Source: Nocardia sp. (lineage in GTDB: Bacteria; Actinomycetota; Actinomycetes; Mycobacteriales; Mycobacteriaceae). Taken from it: a DNA stretch of 64,000 nt. The translations under genes and the position numbers were made by a program. The DNA lies in the NCBI RefSeq assembly GCF_025465275.1, contig NZ_JAODNK010000080.1, forward strand, positions 1-64,000, in the 5' to 3' direction. How positions within the stretch are numbered: position 1 is the stretch's first letter; each line of letters starts with the position of its first letter. The notes beneath the pieces are model-generated. The model was not told the DNA's origin. It did no database searches and saw only the letters and a program-made list of their open reading frames with translations. Positions 23,394 through 32,134 of the stretch are shown here, piece after piece.

Positions 23394-23969
23394 GTGGATG
23401 TGATCAATACGGTCCGGGCCGGCCTGCTCGGGCACTTCGGCGTGCAGTCCGCGGATGCGGCGTCGGTGACGTTCCTCGGCTTGGAACCCATCGATATCCT
23501 GCGCATTCCGGACGGCGATCTGGTGCACTACGTGACCCTCGGCGGTTCCCGGCATCCGATGACGGATCCGACTGCGGCACTGGCCGATCCGCTGCGTGGA
23601 CCGCGCGCGGAACTGCTGCTCACCCTGCGCGGCGGTGTCGGCGCGGGCGCCGGGCTGACCCGGGCGCTCGGCATGCTGGCGGCGTCGCCCTCGGTGGAAG
23701 GCATTGTGCTGCAAGCCGATGCGCTGCTGGATCTGGGAGAACCGCTGTGGCTCAACGCGCCGTTCACCGCGGTATTGCTCGGCGAGAGTGAGATCCCGGC
23801 GGTGGAATTGCCGGAACCCGCTGAGCCCGTACGCTTCCTGACCGCAACGCCGATCACCGCGACCGAGGCGGCGTGGGTGCGCATTCGTGGCGCGGAGGCC
23901 CTGCGGGAAGCCTGGACCGAGGCGAAAATCGATGTGCGCGACGCAGATCGCGCCGCCGCCGCCCTTTAG
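23394..23969 (+). CDS. Suppressor-of-fused (SUFU) domain protein
   Basis: 191-residue cytoplasmic protein with features of bacterial SUFU-domain proteins: LVHYVTLGGSRHPM, GPRAELLLTLRGG, LGMLAASPSVEGIVLQADALLDLG and PFTAVLLGESE. Bacterial members are often immunity proteins or partners of unknown proteins; no toxin gene is adjacent. It starts with GTG only 2 nt after the previous stop codon, so the pair is co-translated. A strong bidirectional hairpin follows. I recognise the family by pattern only. Confidence 0.65.
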   Translation: MDVINTVRAGLLGHFGVQSADAASVTFLGLEPIDILRIPDGDLVHYVTLGGSRHPMTDPTAALADPLRGPRAELLLTLRGGVGAGAGLTRALGMLAASPSVEGIVLQADALLDLGEPLWLNAPFTAVLLGESEIPAVELPEPAEPVRFLTATPITATEAAWVRIRGAEALREAWTEAKIDVRDADRAAAAL

Positions 23970-23985
23970 TCTGTCCTACTCCCCG

Positions 23986-24017
23986 CCGTGCCCCTTCGAA
24001 ACTTCGAAGGGGCACGG
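23986..24017. terminator. Bidirectional hairpin between SUFU and corA
   Basis: CCGTGCCCCTTCGAA pairs perfectly with TTCGAAGGGGCACGG over 15 bp with two unpaired bases between. It sits between two convergent genes and would stop transcription from both sides. Confidence 0.85.
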
Positions 24018-24028
24018 GATTTCAGAGT

Positions 24029-25108
24029 TCAGAGCCAATCGTTGCGGTGGAAGTTGGCGTAGAGCAGGCCACACAGCAGCAGCATGAGGACGATGACCGC
24101 CGGGTAGCCGAAGGTCCAGCCCAGTTCCGGCATGTGCACGAAGTTCATGCCGTAGACACCGGCGATCATGGTCGGCACCGCCGCCATGGCCGCATACGCG
24201 GAAATCTTTCGCATATCGGTGTTCTGCTGCACGCTCACCTTCGCGAGCGCGGCATTGATCAGGGCGCTGAGTGATTCGTTGAAGTCCATGATCTGCTCGG
24301 TGACCGCCGTGTGGTGGTCGGCGACATCGCGCAGATAGCGCCGGATCTCCACGGGCAGTGGCAGTTTGGGGTCGTGCGAGAGCAGCTGTAGCGGCAGGGC
24401 AAGGGGTTTCACGGCGCGCCGCAGTTCCACCACTTCCCGTTTGAGCTGGTAGATCGCTTCGATAATGATCTTGCTGGAGGGCGTGAACACCGCCTCCTCC
24501 ATGGCGTCCACATCCTCCTCGATGGCCGCGGTGACCTCCACGTACGAGTCCACGCAGCGGTCGGCCACCGCATGCAGCACGGAGCCCGGGCCGAGCGCCA
24601 ACTGCTCCGGTTGCGACTCCAGTTCCGTTCGTACCCCGGCCAATCCGGAATGATCGCCGTGCCGCACGGTGATCGCGAAATCCGGGCCCTGGAAGATCAT
24701 GATCTCGCCGGTGTCGACGATCTCGCTGACCGTATTGAGTTCGTGCACGTGATACTGCACGGTGCGCAGCACCAGGAACAGAATGTCGTCGTAGCGTTCG
24801 AGTTTGGGGCGCTGATGGGCTTGCACCGCGTCTTCGACGGCCAGCGAGTGCAGTCCGAAGGTGTGCGCCACATCGGTCATCAGGCTGGTGCTGGGTTCGA
24901 GGAGACCGAGCCAGACGAAGCCCTCGCCGCGCTTGCGTACCTCGCTCAGCGCCTCCTGGTAGCTGCAGCGCTCCAGCAGCCGGTGCCCGTCGACGTAGAC
25001 CGCGCAGTCGACAACCACATTCGCGCCCGTGCGATGGGCGGCGGGTTTCGGCCGGTCACCGGTCCGGCCGGGCCAGTGAAAAGCGGGGAGCGGGGGGATC
25101 GAAGACAC
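24029..25108 (-). CDS. corA: CorA-family magnesium/cobalt transporter
   Basis: 359 residues, the length of Rv1239c. A large N-terminal cytoplasmic domain, a long helix (AIYQLKREVVELRRAVKPL) and two C-terminal membrane helices; the first ends in the diagnostic YGMNF pore motif (IAGVYGMNFVHMPELGW), the second is AVIVLMLLLCGLLYANF. It moves Mg2+, possibly Co2+ or Ni2+, through a pentameric pore. GTG 25108 is chosen to match the family start; the frame is open for about 1 kb upstream but that region is the PHP gene in antisense. Confidence 0.92.
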   Translation of the reverse strand: MSSIPPLPAFHWPGRTGDRPKPAAHRTGANVVVDCAVYVDGHRLLERCSYQEALSEVRKRGEGFVWLGLLEPSTSLMTDVAHTFGLHSLAVEDAVQAHQRPKLERYDDILFLVLRTVQYHVHELNTVSEIVDTGEIMIFQGPDFAITVRHGDHSGLAGVRTELESQPEQLALGPGSVLHAVADRCVDSYVEVTAAIEEDVDAMEEAVFTPSSKIIIEAIYQLKREVVELRRAVKPLALPLQLLSHDPKLPLPVEIRRYLRDVADHHTAVTEQIMDFNESLSALINAALAKVSVQQNTDMRKISAYAAMAAVPTMIAGVYGMNFVHMPELGWTFGYPAVIVLMLLLCGLLYANFHRNDWL

Positions 25109-25177
25109 GGGCCGAAGTCTAGGTTGCCCTGCCGGTAACCGCCGGGCGCCCGGGCCATGCGCGGTGGCGCGGGCAAG

Positions 25178-26041
25178 ATGGACCCCGTGCGCATCGATCT
25201 CCACACTCATTCCAATGCCTCCGACGGCACCGACGCTCCGGCCGAGCTCATCCGTAATGCCGCGGCCGCGGGCCTGGACGTGGTCGCCCTGACCGATCAC
25301 GACACCACTGCGGGCTGGGCGGAGGCGGTCGAGGCATTGCCTCCGGGACTCACGCTGCTGCGCGGCATGGAGATGTCGTGTGTCGGCGACGGTGATGACG
25401 GCTGGCCGGTGCCCGTGCACCTGCTGGCCTACCTGTTCGACCCGGCGAACGAGGCTTTCGCGCAGGAGCGGGAGCGGTTGCGCGGTGAACGCACCGTGCG
25501 GCTGCGCGCGATTGCCGAGAATATGGCCGCCGACGGGCTGCCGGTGGATCCGGACGCGGTAATGGCTTCGGCCGGACCGTCGGCGGGCCGCCCGCATCTG
25601 GCCCGGGCGCTGGTCGAGGCCGGCGTGGTGCCGACGGTGGATGCGGCCTTCCAGGACCTGCTCGCTCCCAACGGCAAGTACTACGTCGAGAAGGCCGACA
25701 CCCCGCTGCAGCGCGCGGTCGAGATGGTCGCGGCCGCCGGTGGTGTGAGCGTGGTGGCGCATGCCCGGGCTCGGAAGCGCGGGCGGCTGCTGTCCCTGGA
25801 TCACATTCGGGAGCTGGCGACGCTCGGCCTCGGCGGGCTGGAGCTCGATCATCCCGATCACAGCGCCGCCGATCGCGCGGTGCTGGCATCGCTGGCCGAC
25901 GAGCTGGGTTTGCTGACCACCGGCTCGTCCGACTACCACGGCAGCAACAAGACCATCCGGCTCGGTGAATTCACCACCGACCCAGCACAATTCGAGGTGC
26001 TTGTGGGCAAGTCGAGTGGAGTGCCGGTGATCACGGCGTGA
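25178..26041 (+). CDS. PHP-domain metal-dependent phosphoesterase (TrpH/YciV-type)
   Basis: 287 residues. Metal-binding motifs of the PHP fold are clear: DLHTHSNASDG, ALTDHDT, the Glu in RGMEMSC, VVAHARARK, and the final SSDYHGSNK. The family includes 3',5'-nucleotide phosphatases and the RNase AM-type 5'-3' exonuclease of E. coli; which activity applies here is unknown. ATG 25178 is used; GTG 25187 is an alternative. It is divergent from corA by 69 bp. Confidence 0.86.
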   Translation: MDPVRIDLHTHSNASDGTDAPAELIRNAAAAGLDVVALTDHDTTAGWAEAVEALPPGLTLLRGMEMSCVGDGDDGWPVPVHLLAYLFDPANEAFAQERERLRGERTVRLRAIAENMAADGLPVDPDAVMASAGPSAGRPHLARALVEAGVVPTVDAAFQDLLAPNGKYYVEKADTPLQRAVEMVAAAGGVSVVAHARARKRGRLLSLDHIRELATLGLGGLELDHPDHSAADRAVLASLADELGLLTTGSSDYHGSNKTIRLGEFTTDPAQFEVLVGKSSGVPVITA

Positions 26042-26064
26042 GCGGTCAGGGGCCGGAGGCGGAA

Positions 26065-26084
26065 GCCTGCGTAACCACGCAGGC
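26065..26084. terminator. Small hairpin after the PHP gene
   Basis: GCCTGCGT-AACC-ACGCAGGC: 8-bp perfect stem with a 4-nt loop, 23 nt past the PHP stop. Followed by C-rich sequence, not T-rich, so termination is only probable. Confidence 0.5.
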
Positions 26085-26111
26085 CCCCCGCTCACGCCGA
26101 ATGGAGACAGC

Positions 26112-26378
26112 GTGAGGGTGCTGCGGGGTCTGAGCGGGATTGTCGCCGGCGGCACGGTGGTTTTGGCGGCGACGGTTGTCGGTGCGTCGATCATCGGTGC
26201 CCAGCGTGGGTTTCCAGGTCCGGGCGCCGCAGATCTGGCCTGGCATGTGTGCGCGGGATTACTTGCTGTGGTCGCGCAAATATTTGCTGATAGACGTCAG
26301 GGAATTACCGCCATTTTCGGGGTTTTGGTTGTTTTTATTGTTGCCGGATCGCTGCTGTGGGCGCAGTGGTGGAATTGA
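26112..26378 (+). CDS. Small membrane protein, unknown function
   Basis: 88 residues with about three hydrophobic helices (GIVAGGTVVLAATVVGASII, DLAWHVCAGLLAVVAQIFA, ITAIFGVLVVFIVAGSLLW) and a conserved-looking RGFPGPG turn. GTG 26112 follows GGAG at a good distance. I do not recognise the function. It lies between the PHP gene and the flavoprotein gene on the same strand. Confidence 0.7.
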   Translation: MRVLRGLSGIVAGGTVVLAATVVGASIIGAQRGFPGPGAADLAWHVCAGLLAVVAQIFADRRQGITAIFGVLVVFIVAGSLLWAQWWN

Positions 26379-26429
26379 AATACGCGTAACGGTTGCGGGT
26401 AGTTGAACGGTCCGCGAACATTTGTCGTT

Positions 26430-28118
26430 ATGACCGAATTCGACGCCGATGTGCTGGTGCTGGGAGGCGGTCCGGCAGGGGCTTGGGCCGCACTCGCCGC
26501 CGCTGCTGCCGGCGCTCGGGTTCTGCTCGTCGACAAGGCCCGCTGCGGAACCAGCGGCCCCACCGCGCGGGGTGGGGCCACCCTCTGGAACATCCCGGCC
26601 GGACGGGCGCGCGACGAGGCGGTCGCGCAGAACTTCGCGCACGGCGGCGGACTCGGCGATCCGGAATGGATGTACCGGGTTCTCGACGAGACCCACCGGC
26701 GGATCGGGCAACTCGTGCACGGAAGTCTGCGGTCGCCGGGAGAACGGGTCGGGCGCGGGGTGGTGGCCGCCGAACAGCCGACCCGGATCCGGCTGGACGG
26801 ACCGAAATATCTCGGCCGCCTGCGCCGCAGCATGGTGATCGCCGGGGTCCGGATTCTCGACTACCACCCGGCATTGCAGCTGATCACGGACGGTGACGGC
26901 GTCGTCTCCGGCGCGGCGGGCGTGGCGCTGGGCGGCGAGGCGCACGCCTGGACCGTGCACGCTCGGGCGGTGGTGCTGGCCACCGGCGGCTGCGCCTTCC
27001 TCTCCGGCGGCGCGGGCACCGATGTCGACACCGGCGACGGACTGCTCATGGGCGCGGAGGCCGGGGCCGAACTGTCCGGGATGGAGTTCTCCAACGCGTA
27101 TTCGCTGGTGCCCATCGGCAATTCGGGCCCCGCGTCGATGAGTGGCCAGCGACCGGCCGGTACCACGATCTTCTCGGCCGAGCAGGTCATGCATTTCGCC
27201 ACGCTGTACGACGAGTCGCGGTCGGTGCTCTACGAGCACGGCGGCGGATCCCGGGTCCAGGCCTTCACGGCGATTGCCGGTGGTCGCCGCGTCTACGCCG
27301 CCCTCGACGAGCTCTCCGATGCGGCGCGCGACGGGCTGACACCTAACGGCAGCCCCGAGGACCTGCTGCGTGACGGTGACCATGTGGAGTCACTGCGCGA
27401 AGAGCTGCTGCGGCACCAGGATTCGGCCGGGCGGGTCCCGGTCCGCGCCGTGCTGGAGGGGACGGTGCGCGGCACTGGCGGACTCTGGCTGGCCGGACCC
27501 GATTGCGCCACTACCGTTCCCGGCCTCTACGGTGCGGGCGATGTGACCACCCGCGAGCCGGTGACCGGCGCGGTTTCCGGAGTCGGCGGGCAGAACGGGG
27601 CCTGGGCGGTGTCCTCCGGAGCGTGGGCGGGCCAGGCGGCGGCCCGGTTCGCGGGCAACCGCAAACGGGTCGGCCGGACCCGGCCGGTGCCCGGCGCCGG
27701 ACTGGGCGATCGCGCGCGGATCGATCCGCGCGCGGTGGTCGGCCTGGTGCAGGAGCACACGCTGCCGCTGCGGCGCAGCTACTGGCGCAGCGACGGCAGT
27801 CTGCGCGACAGCATCGGTGAACTGGACGGCATGTGGCCGGGCGTGGAATTCGATCTAGGCGGCGCGGGTGCGGAACGTTTGCGCGCCCGGCAGGCGGCGG
27901 CATTGCTGGCGGTCGCGCGCTGGACCAAGTACAGCGCCCTGGCGCGCACGGAGACGCGCGGAATGCATCGCCGCACAGATCACCCCGGCGCGGGCAGTGA
28001 TTGGCGCGTGCGGTTGATCTCGGGCGGTCTGGACAGCGTATGGGTGCGGCCGGAGCGCACGGCCGTGCCGCGGTCCATGCGCGGGCCGGTGGAGTCGGCC
28101 GCGCCCGAGGCCTCCTGA
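26430..28118 (+). CDS. FAD-binding fumarate reductase/succinate dehydrogenase-like flavoprotein
   Basis: 562-residue flavoprotein. The N-terminal dinucleotide fold has VLVLGGGPAGAWAA and the FAD contact TSGPTARGGAT; VVLATGGCAFL and GLYGAGDVTTREP complete the FAD site. The C-terminal RTETRGMHRRTDHPG is the Arg/His substrate motif of SdhA, L-aspartate oxidase and APS reductase. No iron-sulfur or membrane-anchor partner genes are adjacent, so it probably works alone on an unidentified substrate. ATG 26430 gives the normal short lead before the FAD loop. Confidence 0.8.
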   Translation: MTEFDADVLVLGGGPAGAWAALAAAAAGARVLLVDKARCGTSGPTARGGATLWNIPAGRARDEAVAQNFAHGGGLGDPEWMYRVLDETHRRIGQLVHGSLRSPGERVGRGVVAAEQPTRIRLDGPKYLGRLRRSMVIAGVRILDYHPALQLITDGDGVVSGAAGVALGGEAHAWTVHARAVVLATGGCAFLSGGAGTDVDTGDGLLMGAEAGAELSGMEFSNAYSLVPIGNSGPASMSGQRPAGTTIFSAEQVMHFATLYDESRSVLYEHGGGSRVQAFTAIAGGRRVYAALDELSDAARDGLTPNGSPEDLLRDGDHVESLREELLRHQDSAGRVPVRAVLEGTVRGTGGLWLAGPDCATTVPGLYGAGDVTTREPVTGAVSGVGGQNGAWAVSSGAWAGQAAARFAGNRKRVGRTRPVPGAGLGDRARIDPRAVVGLVQEHTLPLRRSYWRSDGSLRDSIGELDGMWPGVEFDLGGAGAERLRARQAAALLAVARWTKYSALARTETRGMHRRTDHPGAGSDWRVRLISGGLDSVWVRPERTAVPRSMRGPVESAAPEAS

Positions 28119-28656
28119 TCGGACCTCACCGCGGCGCTGCCAACCAGGCGCGACAGCTCACCGTCCCGGGCGGGACCGTGTTGTGACTGTTCACCGCGGT
28201 TACCGCCCGACGTGCGAGTTCCCCTTTACCTGAGGGTGATTCGGCGCGCCTAGGCTGCGTGGATGGTGAACGATCGCGACGGGCCGGGGGCGATTTGGCG
28301 CGTTGTCGCTGCCGATGGCAGAATGTTGCGATCTCCCGCCGTCGCTGACCGCCCGGCTCAGGAGACTCGGTGATCACGATCCGCGACGCGCGGGTTACCC
28401 CTGGATCACCCCGGCGACATCGCCCGGACACACCCGTCCGGTTCCGCTCGACGATCTCTGCCGCGCCGTGTAGTTGAGACACGCTGCCCGCGAACCGTAA
28501 TACTTTGTGACGCCTGCCCCGATGACCGTGGCGAGGGTTCATGCAGTGCCGGGAACGCAGTGGCCGGTGCGCCCGATATAGAGCAAGAATCCCATTTACC
28601 TATTACCGAACGGTAACCGTCAAACGGTTGAGTCCGCACCGAGATGGAGTGAAATC
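28119..28656. other. 538-bp intergenic region upstream of the malic enzyme
   Basis: No convincing gene; open frames here are Arg/Pro/Ser-rich and look like shadow frames. The only structures I see are a weak GTCCC-N4-GGGAC hairpin near 28163-28176 and the palindrome at 28603-28616 described separately. The promoter of the malic enzyme must lie near its right end. Confidence 0.5.
28603..28616 (+). promoter_or_regulatory. 14-bp palindrome upstream of the malic enzyme
   Basis: TTACCG-AA-CGGTAA is perfectly symmetrical and ends 40 nt before the malic enzyme start, a normal operator position. No regulator gene is next to it. Confidence 0.5.
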
Positions 28657-29877
28657 GTGTCACCCGTGACTGAAGCAGTGAGTGCCACCACGGCAAGCCC
28701 CGCGTCCAATGCTGCGAATCTTTCCGACATCACCACGGAAGAAATTTTCGCGGGCCACCTGGGCGGCAAGCTCTCGGTCGCACTTACCGCGCCGCTGGAC
28801 ACCCAGCGCGACCTTTCGATCGCCTACACCCCCGGTGTGGCGCAGGTCTGCCGCGGTATCCACAAGGACGAGTCGCTCGCCAAGACCTACACCTGGGCCG
28901 AGCGCCTGGTCGTGGTCGTCTCCGACGGCACCGCCGTGCTGGGCCTGGGCGATATCGGCCCGCGCGCCTCGCTGCCGGTGATGGAGGGTAAGGCGGCGCT
29001 ATTCAAGAAGTTCGCCGGCCTGGACTCCATTCCGATCGTGCTCGACACCAAGGATGTCGACGAGATCGTCGAGACCGTGATCCGCCTGCGTCCGAGCTTC
29101 GGTGCGGTCAATCTGGAGGACATCTCCGCGCCGCGCTGCTTCGAGATCGAGCAGCGGCTCATCGAGGCTCTCGACTGCCCGGTCATGCACGACGATCAGC
29201 ACGGCACGGCCATCGTGGTGCTGGCCGCGCTCAAGGGTGCGGCCGCGGTACAGGGCCGTCCGATCGCGGATCTGAAGGTTGTGGTGTCGGGTGCGGGCGC
29301 GGCCGGTGTGGCGTGCACGAACATCCTGCTGGCCGCCGGTGTCCCCGATATCGTCGTGCTGGACTCCAAGGGCATTATCAGCAGCGACCGCGGCGACCTG
29401 AACCATGTGAAGGCCGAGCTGGCGCAGCGCAGCAACCCGCGCAAGATCACCGGTGGACCGGCCGAGGCACTGGCCGGCGCCGATGTGTTCCTGGGTCTTT
29501 CGGCGGGCACCATCGCCGAGGAGCTCATTGCTTCCATGGCCCCCGAATCCATCGTGTTCGCCATGTCGAACCCGGATCCGGAGATCCACCCGGAGGTGGC
29601 CGCCAAGTACGCCGCCATCGTGGCGACCGGTCGCTCGGACTTCCCGAACCAGATCAACAATGTGCTCGCGTTCCCTGGCGTCTTCAAGGGCGCGCTGGAT
29701 GTGGGCGCGCGCCGGATCACCGAGGGCATGAAGGTCGCTGCGGCCGATGCCATTTTCGCGGTGGTGGCGGACGAGCTGGCCGTGGACAAGATCATCCCGA
29801 GCCCGCTGGATCCCCGCGTGGCTCCGGCCGTGGCCGCGGCGGTCGGCGCTGCCGCGCTCGCCGAGGGTGTCGCGTAA
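28657..29877 (+). CDS. Malic enzyme (NAD(P)-dependent, bacterial short form)
   Basis: Oxidatively decarboxylates malate to pyruvate, linking the TCA cycle to gluconeogenesis and NAD(P)H supply. 406 residues, matching the short bacterial class. Motifs: YTPGVAQVC with the catalytic Tyr, SDGTAVLGLGDIGP, the catalytic Lys in MEGKAALFKKF, metal-binding NLEDISAPRCFEIE and DDQHGTA, the nucleotide loop VVSGAGAAGVAC, and SNPDPEIHPE. GTG 28657 lies 7 nt after GGAG. A strong terminator follows the gene. Confidence 0.93.
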   Translation: MSPVTEAVSATTASPASNAANLSDITTEEIFAGHLGGKLSVALTAPLDTQRDLSIAYTPGVAQVCRGIHKDESLAKTYTWAERLVVVVSDGTAVLGLGDIGPRASLPVMEGKAALFKKFAGLDSIPIVLDTKDVDEIVETVIRLRPSFGAVNLEDISAPRCFEIEQRLIEALDCPVMHDDQHGTAIVVLAALKGAAAVQGRPIADLKVVVSGAGAAGVACTNILLAAGVPDIVVLDSKGIISSDRGDLNHVKAELAQRSNPRKITGGPAEALAGADVFLGLSAGTIAEELIASMAPESIVFAMSNPDPEIHPEVAAKYAAIVATGRSDFPNQINNVLAFPGVFKGALDVGARRITEGMKVAAADAIFAVVADELAVDKIIPSPLDPRVAPAVAAAVGAAALAEGVA

Positions 29878-29895
29878 TCACGTAGTCGCACAGCC

Positions 29896-29934
29896 CGAAA
29901 GGGGCGTCTCGTCAATGATGAGACGCCCCTTTCG
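29896..29934 (+). terminator. Rho-independent-like terminator of the malic enzyme gene
   Basis: CGAAAGGGGCGTCTC and GAGACGCCCCTTTCG pair over 15 bp around a 9-nt loop, 18 nt past the stop codon. Confidence 0.88.
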
Positions 29935-30096
29935 CTGTGTTCGGGCTGCCGCCGAGACGGGTGCGCCGGGTTGTCGCGCCGCCGGGGGATTTCGTGTCCC
30001 CCGCACGGGGGATGGGCGGGTGCGCGGGTAGCGTCGCGCTCGGTGTGCCCGCGCCGGCGGCACGCCATCGGACTAGTGGGCGAGGGTGGTGCTGCG

Positions 30097-31299
30097 GTGG
30101 ATGTGACCAGATCGCTGGCTCGCTTGTCGCTGGTGGTGGCGGCGGTGGCGGCGCTGGTCGACAGCATGCAGTTGGTGCTGTGCGGTGCGTTCGGCGCCGC
30201 GCCGGTGCTGGCGTCGATTTTGTTCGCGGCGGTGGTGGCCGCTGATCTCGCGCTCGCCGCGCCGCCCGCGACGGCCGCTCTCGCGGCGGTCGGGCAGGTG
30301 GCGGTGAAGGTCGGTATCGCGGGATTCGTGAACCATTACGGACTGCCCGCGAAGATGCCCGATGTCGGGTTCCTGGTGGTGGGTTATCGAGCCGGTGCGT
30401 GGTTGGGCGGCACGACGTCCTTCGTCACCGTCGCCATGCTCGCCGGTGCGGCGGCCGTCTCGAATGTGCTTGTCGGCGGACCGGTTTCGCGGGACTGGCG
30501 GTGGGTGCTGATGGCGGTGGCCGCCGGGGTGGTGCCGTGGCTGGTCGGCCGCTACACTGCGGCGCGCGGCGCGTACATTGCCGAGTTGGAGCAGCGGGAA
30601 CGCTTGCGGCAGCAGGAACAGCGGGCCGCGCTGGATCGCGCCCTCGCCGATGAGCGGGCGGCGATCGCCCGGGATCTGCACGATGTGATCTCCCATCATG
30701 TGAGCGCCATCGGTATTCATGCCGGGGTTGCGCGCATGGCCCTGTCTCGCGTCGATCCCGCTGTGCCCGACGCTGATTCGGCGTTGTCCCGCACCGATGC
30801 CCAGGCGGCGGCGCGGTCGCTGACGGCGGTGGAGACCAGCAGCCGGGCCGCCATGGTGGATCTGCGGCGGCAGTTGGATTTGCTGCACGGTCGTGAGGAC
30901 GACGGGCAGCGCCAGCCCGGGCTGGTCGATATCGACGATCTGGTGGAGCGGGTGCGCGCGGCGGGTCTTGCTGTGCGGGTAGAGATTTCGGGTGAGCCAC
31001 CGATGCTGCCGGAGTCCCTCGACGTGATGCTCTATCGCGTGGTGCAGGAGATTCTCACCAATGCCTTGCGGCACGGGCGGGAACCGGCGCGGCTGGAGAT
31101 CGGCTATCGCCCGACGCGGGTGGAGGTCCGGGGCACCAATCCCATTGCCTCGGCTGCGCTCGCGCAGGAAGGTGTGCATCGCGGTTTGGACGGTATCCGG
31201 CGACGGGCCGAATTATTCGGCGGCACTGCGCAATTCGGTCCGGATCGTACCGGAGGACGTTGGGACATCGTGGTATCCGTACCGATCGGAGCGGCATGA
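30097..31299 (+). CDS. NarL/LuxR-type sensor histidine kinase
   Basis: 400 residues. The N-terminal half has about five membrane helices and no large external domain, suggesting sensing in or near the membrane. A coiled linker (YIAELEQRERLRQQEQRAAL) leads to the HisKA_3 box RAAIARDLHDVISHHVSAIG (phospho-acceptor His) and a HATPase domain (VVQEILTNALRHGREPARLEI, GLDGIRRRAELFGG). GTG 30097 with GGGTGG upstream fits the first helix; earlier starts are possible. Overlaps the regulator gene by 4 nt. The signal is unknown. Confidence 0.86.
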   Translation: MDVTRSLARLSLVVAAVAALVDSMQLVLCGAFGAAPVLASILFAAVVAADLALAAPPATAALAAVGQVAVKVGIAGFVNHYGLPAKMPDVGFLVVGYRAGAWLGGTTSFVTVAMLAGAAAVSNVLVGGPVSRDWRWVLMAVAAGVVPWLVGRYTAARGAYIAELEQRERLRQQEQRAALDRALADERAAIARDLHDVISHHVSAIGIHAGVARMALSRVDPAVPDADSALSRTDAQAAARSLTAVETSSRAAMVDLRRQLDLLHGREDDGQRQPGLVDIDDLVERVRAAGLAVRVEISGEPPMLPESLDVMLYRVVQEILTNALRHGREPARLEIGYRPTRVEVRGTNPIASAALAQEGVHRGLDGIRRRAELFGGTAQFGPDRTGGRWDIVVSVPIGAA

Positions 31300-32000
31300 A
31301 CGACGAGGTCCAGGAGGCAACCCGGCCGAATGCGCAACACCCCGTGCGCATTCTGATCGCCGATGATCACACCATGTTCCGGTCGGGGCTGCGGGCCGTG
31401 GTGGACGCACAGCCGGATCTGGAATGCGTGGCGGAGGTGGGTGACGGGCGCGCGGCCATCGAGGCGGCGGCCCGGCTGCATCCGGAGGTCGCGATTCTCG
31501 ATGTGCGCATGCCGAAACTGGATGGGCTGGCCGCCACCGAAGCCATTGTGGCGGCGGGCGGTACCCGCGTCCTGGTGCTGACCACCTATGACAGCGAAGG
31601 GAATCTGTCCCGCGCACTGTCCGCCGGTGCCAGCGGGTTCCTGTTGAAGAGCCTGCCGCCGGAGGATCTGGTGGCCGCCATTCGGGTGGCGGTGCGCGGT
31701 GACGCCGTCATCGACCCGTCCATGACCCGCAGGCTCGCAGCACGTTTCGCGGAGGGCATTGCCCCACCCGTCGAACCGCCGGAGTTCACGCAACTCACCG
31801 CCCGCGAGCGGGAGGTGCTGCTACTGGTCGCCGCTGCCCGCAGCAATGGCGAAATCGCCGCCGAGCTCGGTGTCGGTGAGGAGACGGTGAAGACCCACGT
31901 CTCCCGGGTGCTCGCCAAACTCGGTGTCCGCGACCGCATTCACGCGGTGGTCTATGCCTACCGCCACGGCCTGGTCTGCCCAGACCGGACACCGGACTGA
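31296..32000 (+). CDS. NarL/LuxR-family response regulator
   Basis: 234 residues. Receiver domain: acidic pair and switch in ILIADDHTMFRSGL, phospho-Asp in AILDVRMPKLDG, Thr in VLVLTTYD, Lys in FLLKSLPP. The C-terminal LuxR helix-turn-helix is LTAREREVLLLVAAARSNGE followed by VKTHVSRVLAKLGVRDR. ATG overlaps the kinase stop codon (ATGA), the usual coupling of a cognate pair. No target gene is evident nearby. The REP-like element follows 11 nt after its stop codon. Confidence 0.92.
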   Translation: MNDEVQEATRPNAQHPVRILIADDHTMFRSGLRAVVDAQPDLECVAEVGDGRAAIEAAARLHPEVAILDVRMPKLDGLAATEAIVAAGGTRVLVLTTYDSEGNLSRALSAGASGFLLKSLPPEDLVAAIRVAVRGDAVIDPSMTRRLAARFAEGIAPPVEPPEFTQLTAREREVLLLVAAARSNGEIAAELGVGEETVKTHVSRVLAKLGVRDRIHAVVYAYRHGLVCPDRTPD

Positions 32001-32011
32001 TCGACCAACCC

Positions 32012-32100
32012 CGTCATCCCGGCGCGCTTTCGGCCGGGATCCACACGGGTGAGGCTGCACCTTATTGGTGGATCCCGGCCAAATGCATGCCGGGATGACG
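32012..32100. repeat. REP-like double-hairpin element (89 bp)
   Basis: The outer arms CGTCATCCCGGC and GCCGGGATGACG pair, and inside them GGCCGGGATCCAC (32032-32044) pairs with GTGGATCCCGGCC (32068-32080). Each half can also fold on itself because CCCGGC and GCCGGG recur. Intergenic, between convergent genes (response regulator and MHB protein). The core resembles the GTCATCCCGGC...GCCGGGATCCA repeats seen in many bacterial genomes; that resemblance is from memory. It could serve as a bidirectional terminator. Confidence 0.82.
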
Positions 32101-32134
32101 AGGGTGTCACGCCGGTCGGGACGACCGGGGCGGA

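Noticed and set aside
24029..26194. Reading the corA frame as one 721-residue protein
   Set aside because: The upstream 360 residues are antisense to the clear PHP-domain gene and lack CorA features; GTG 25108 gives the family length.
28126..28542. 138-codon minus-strand frame in the gap before the malic enzyme
   Set aside because: Arg/Ser/Pro-rich composition typical of a non-coding high-GC frame; no Shine-Dalgarno or known motif.
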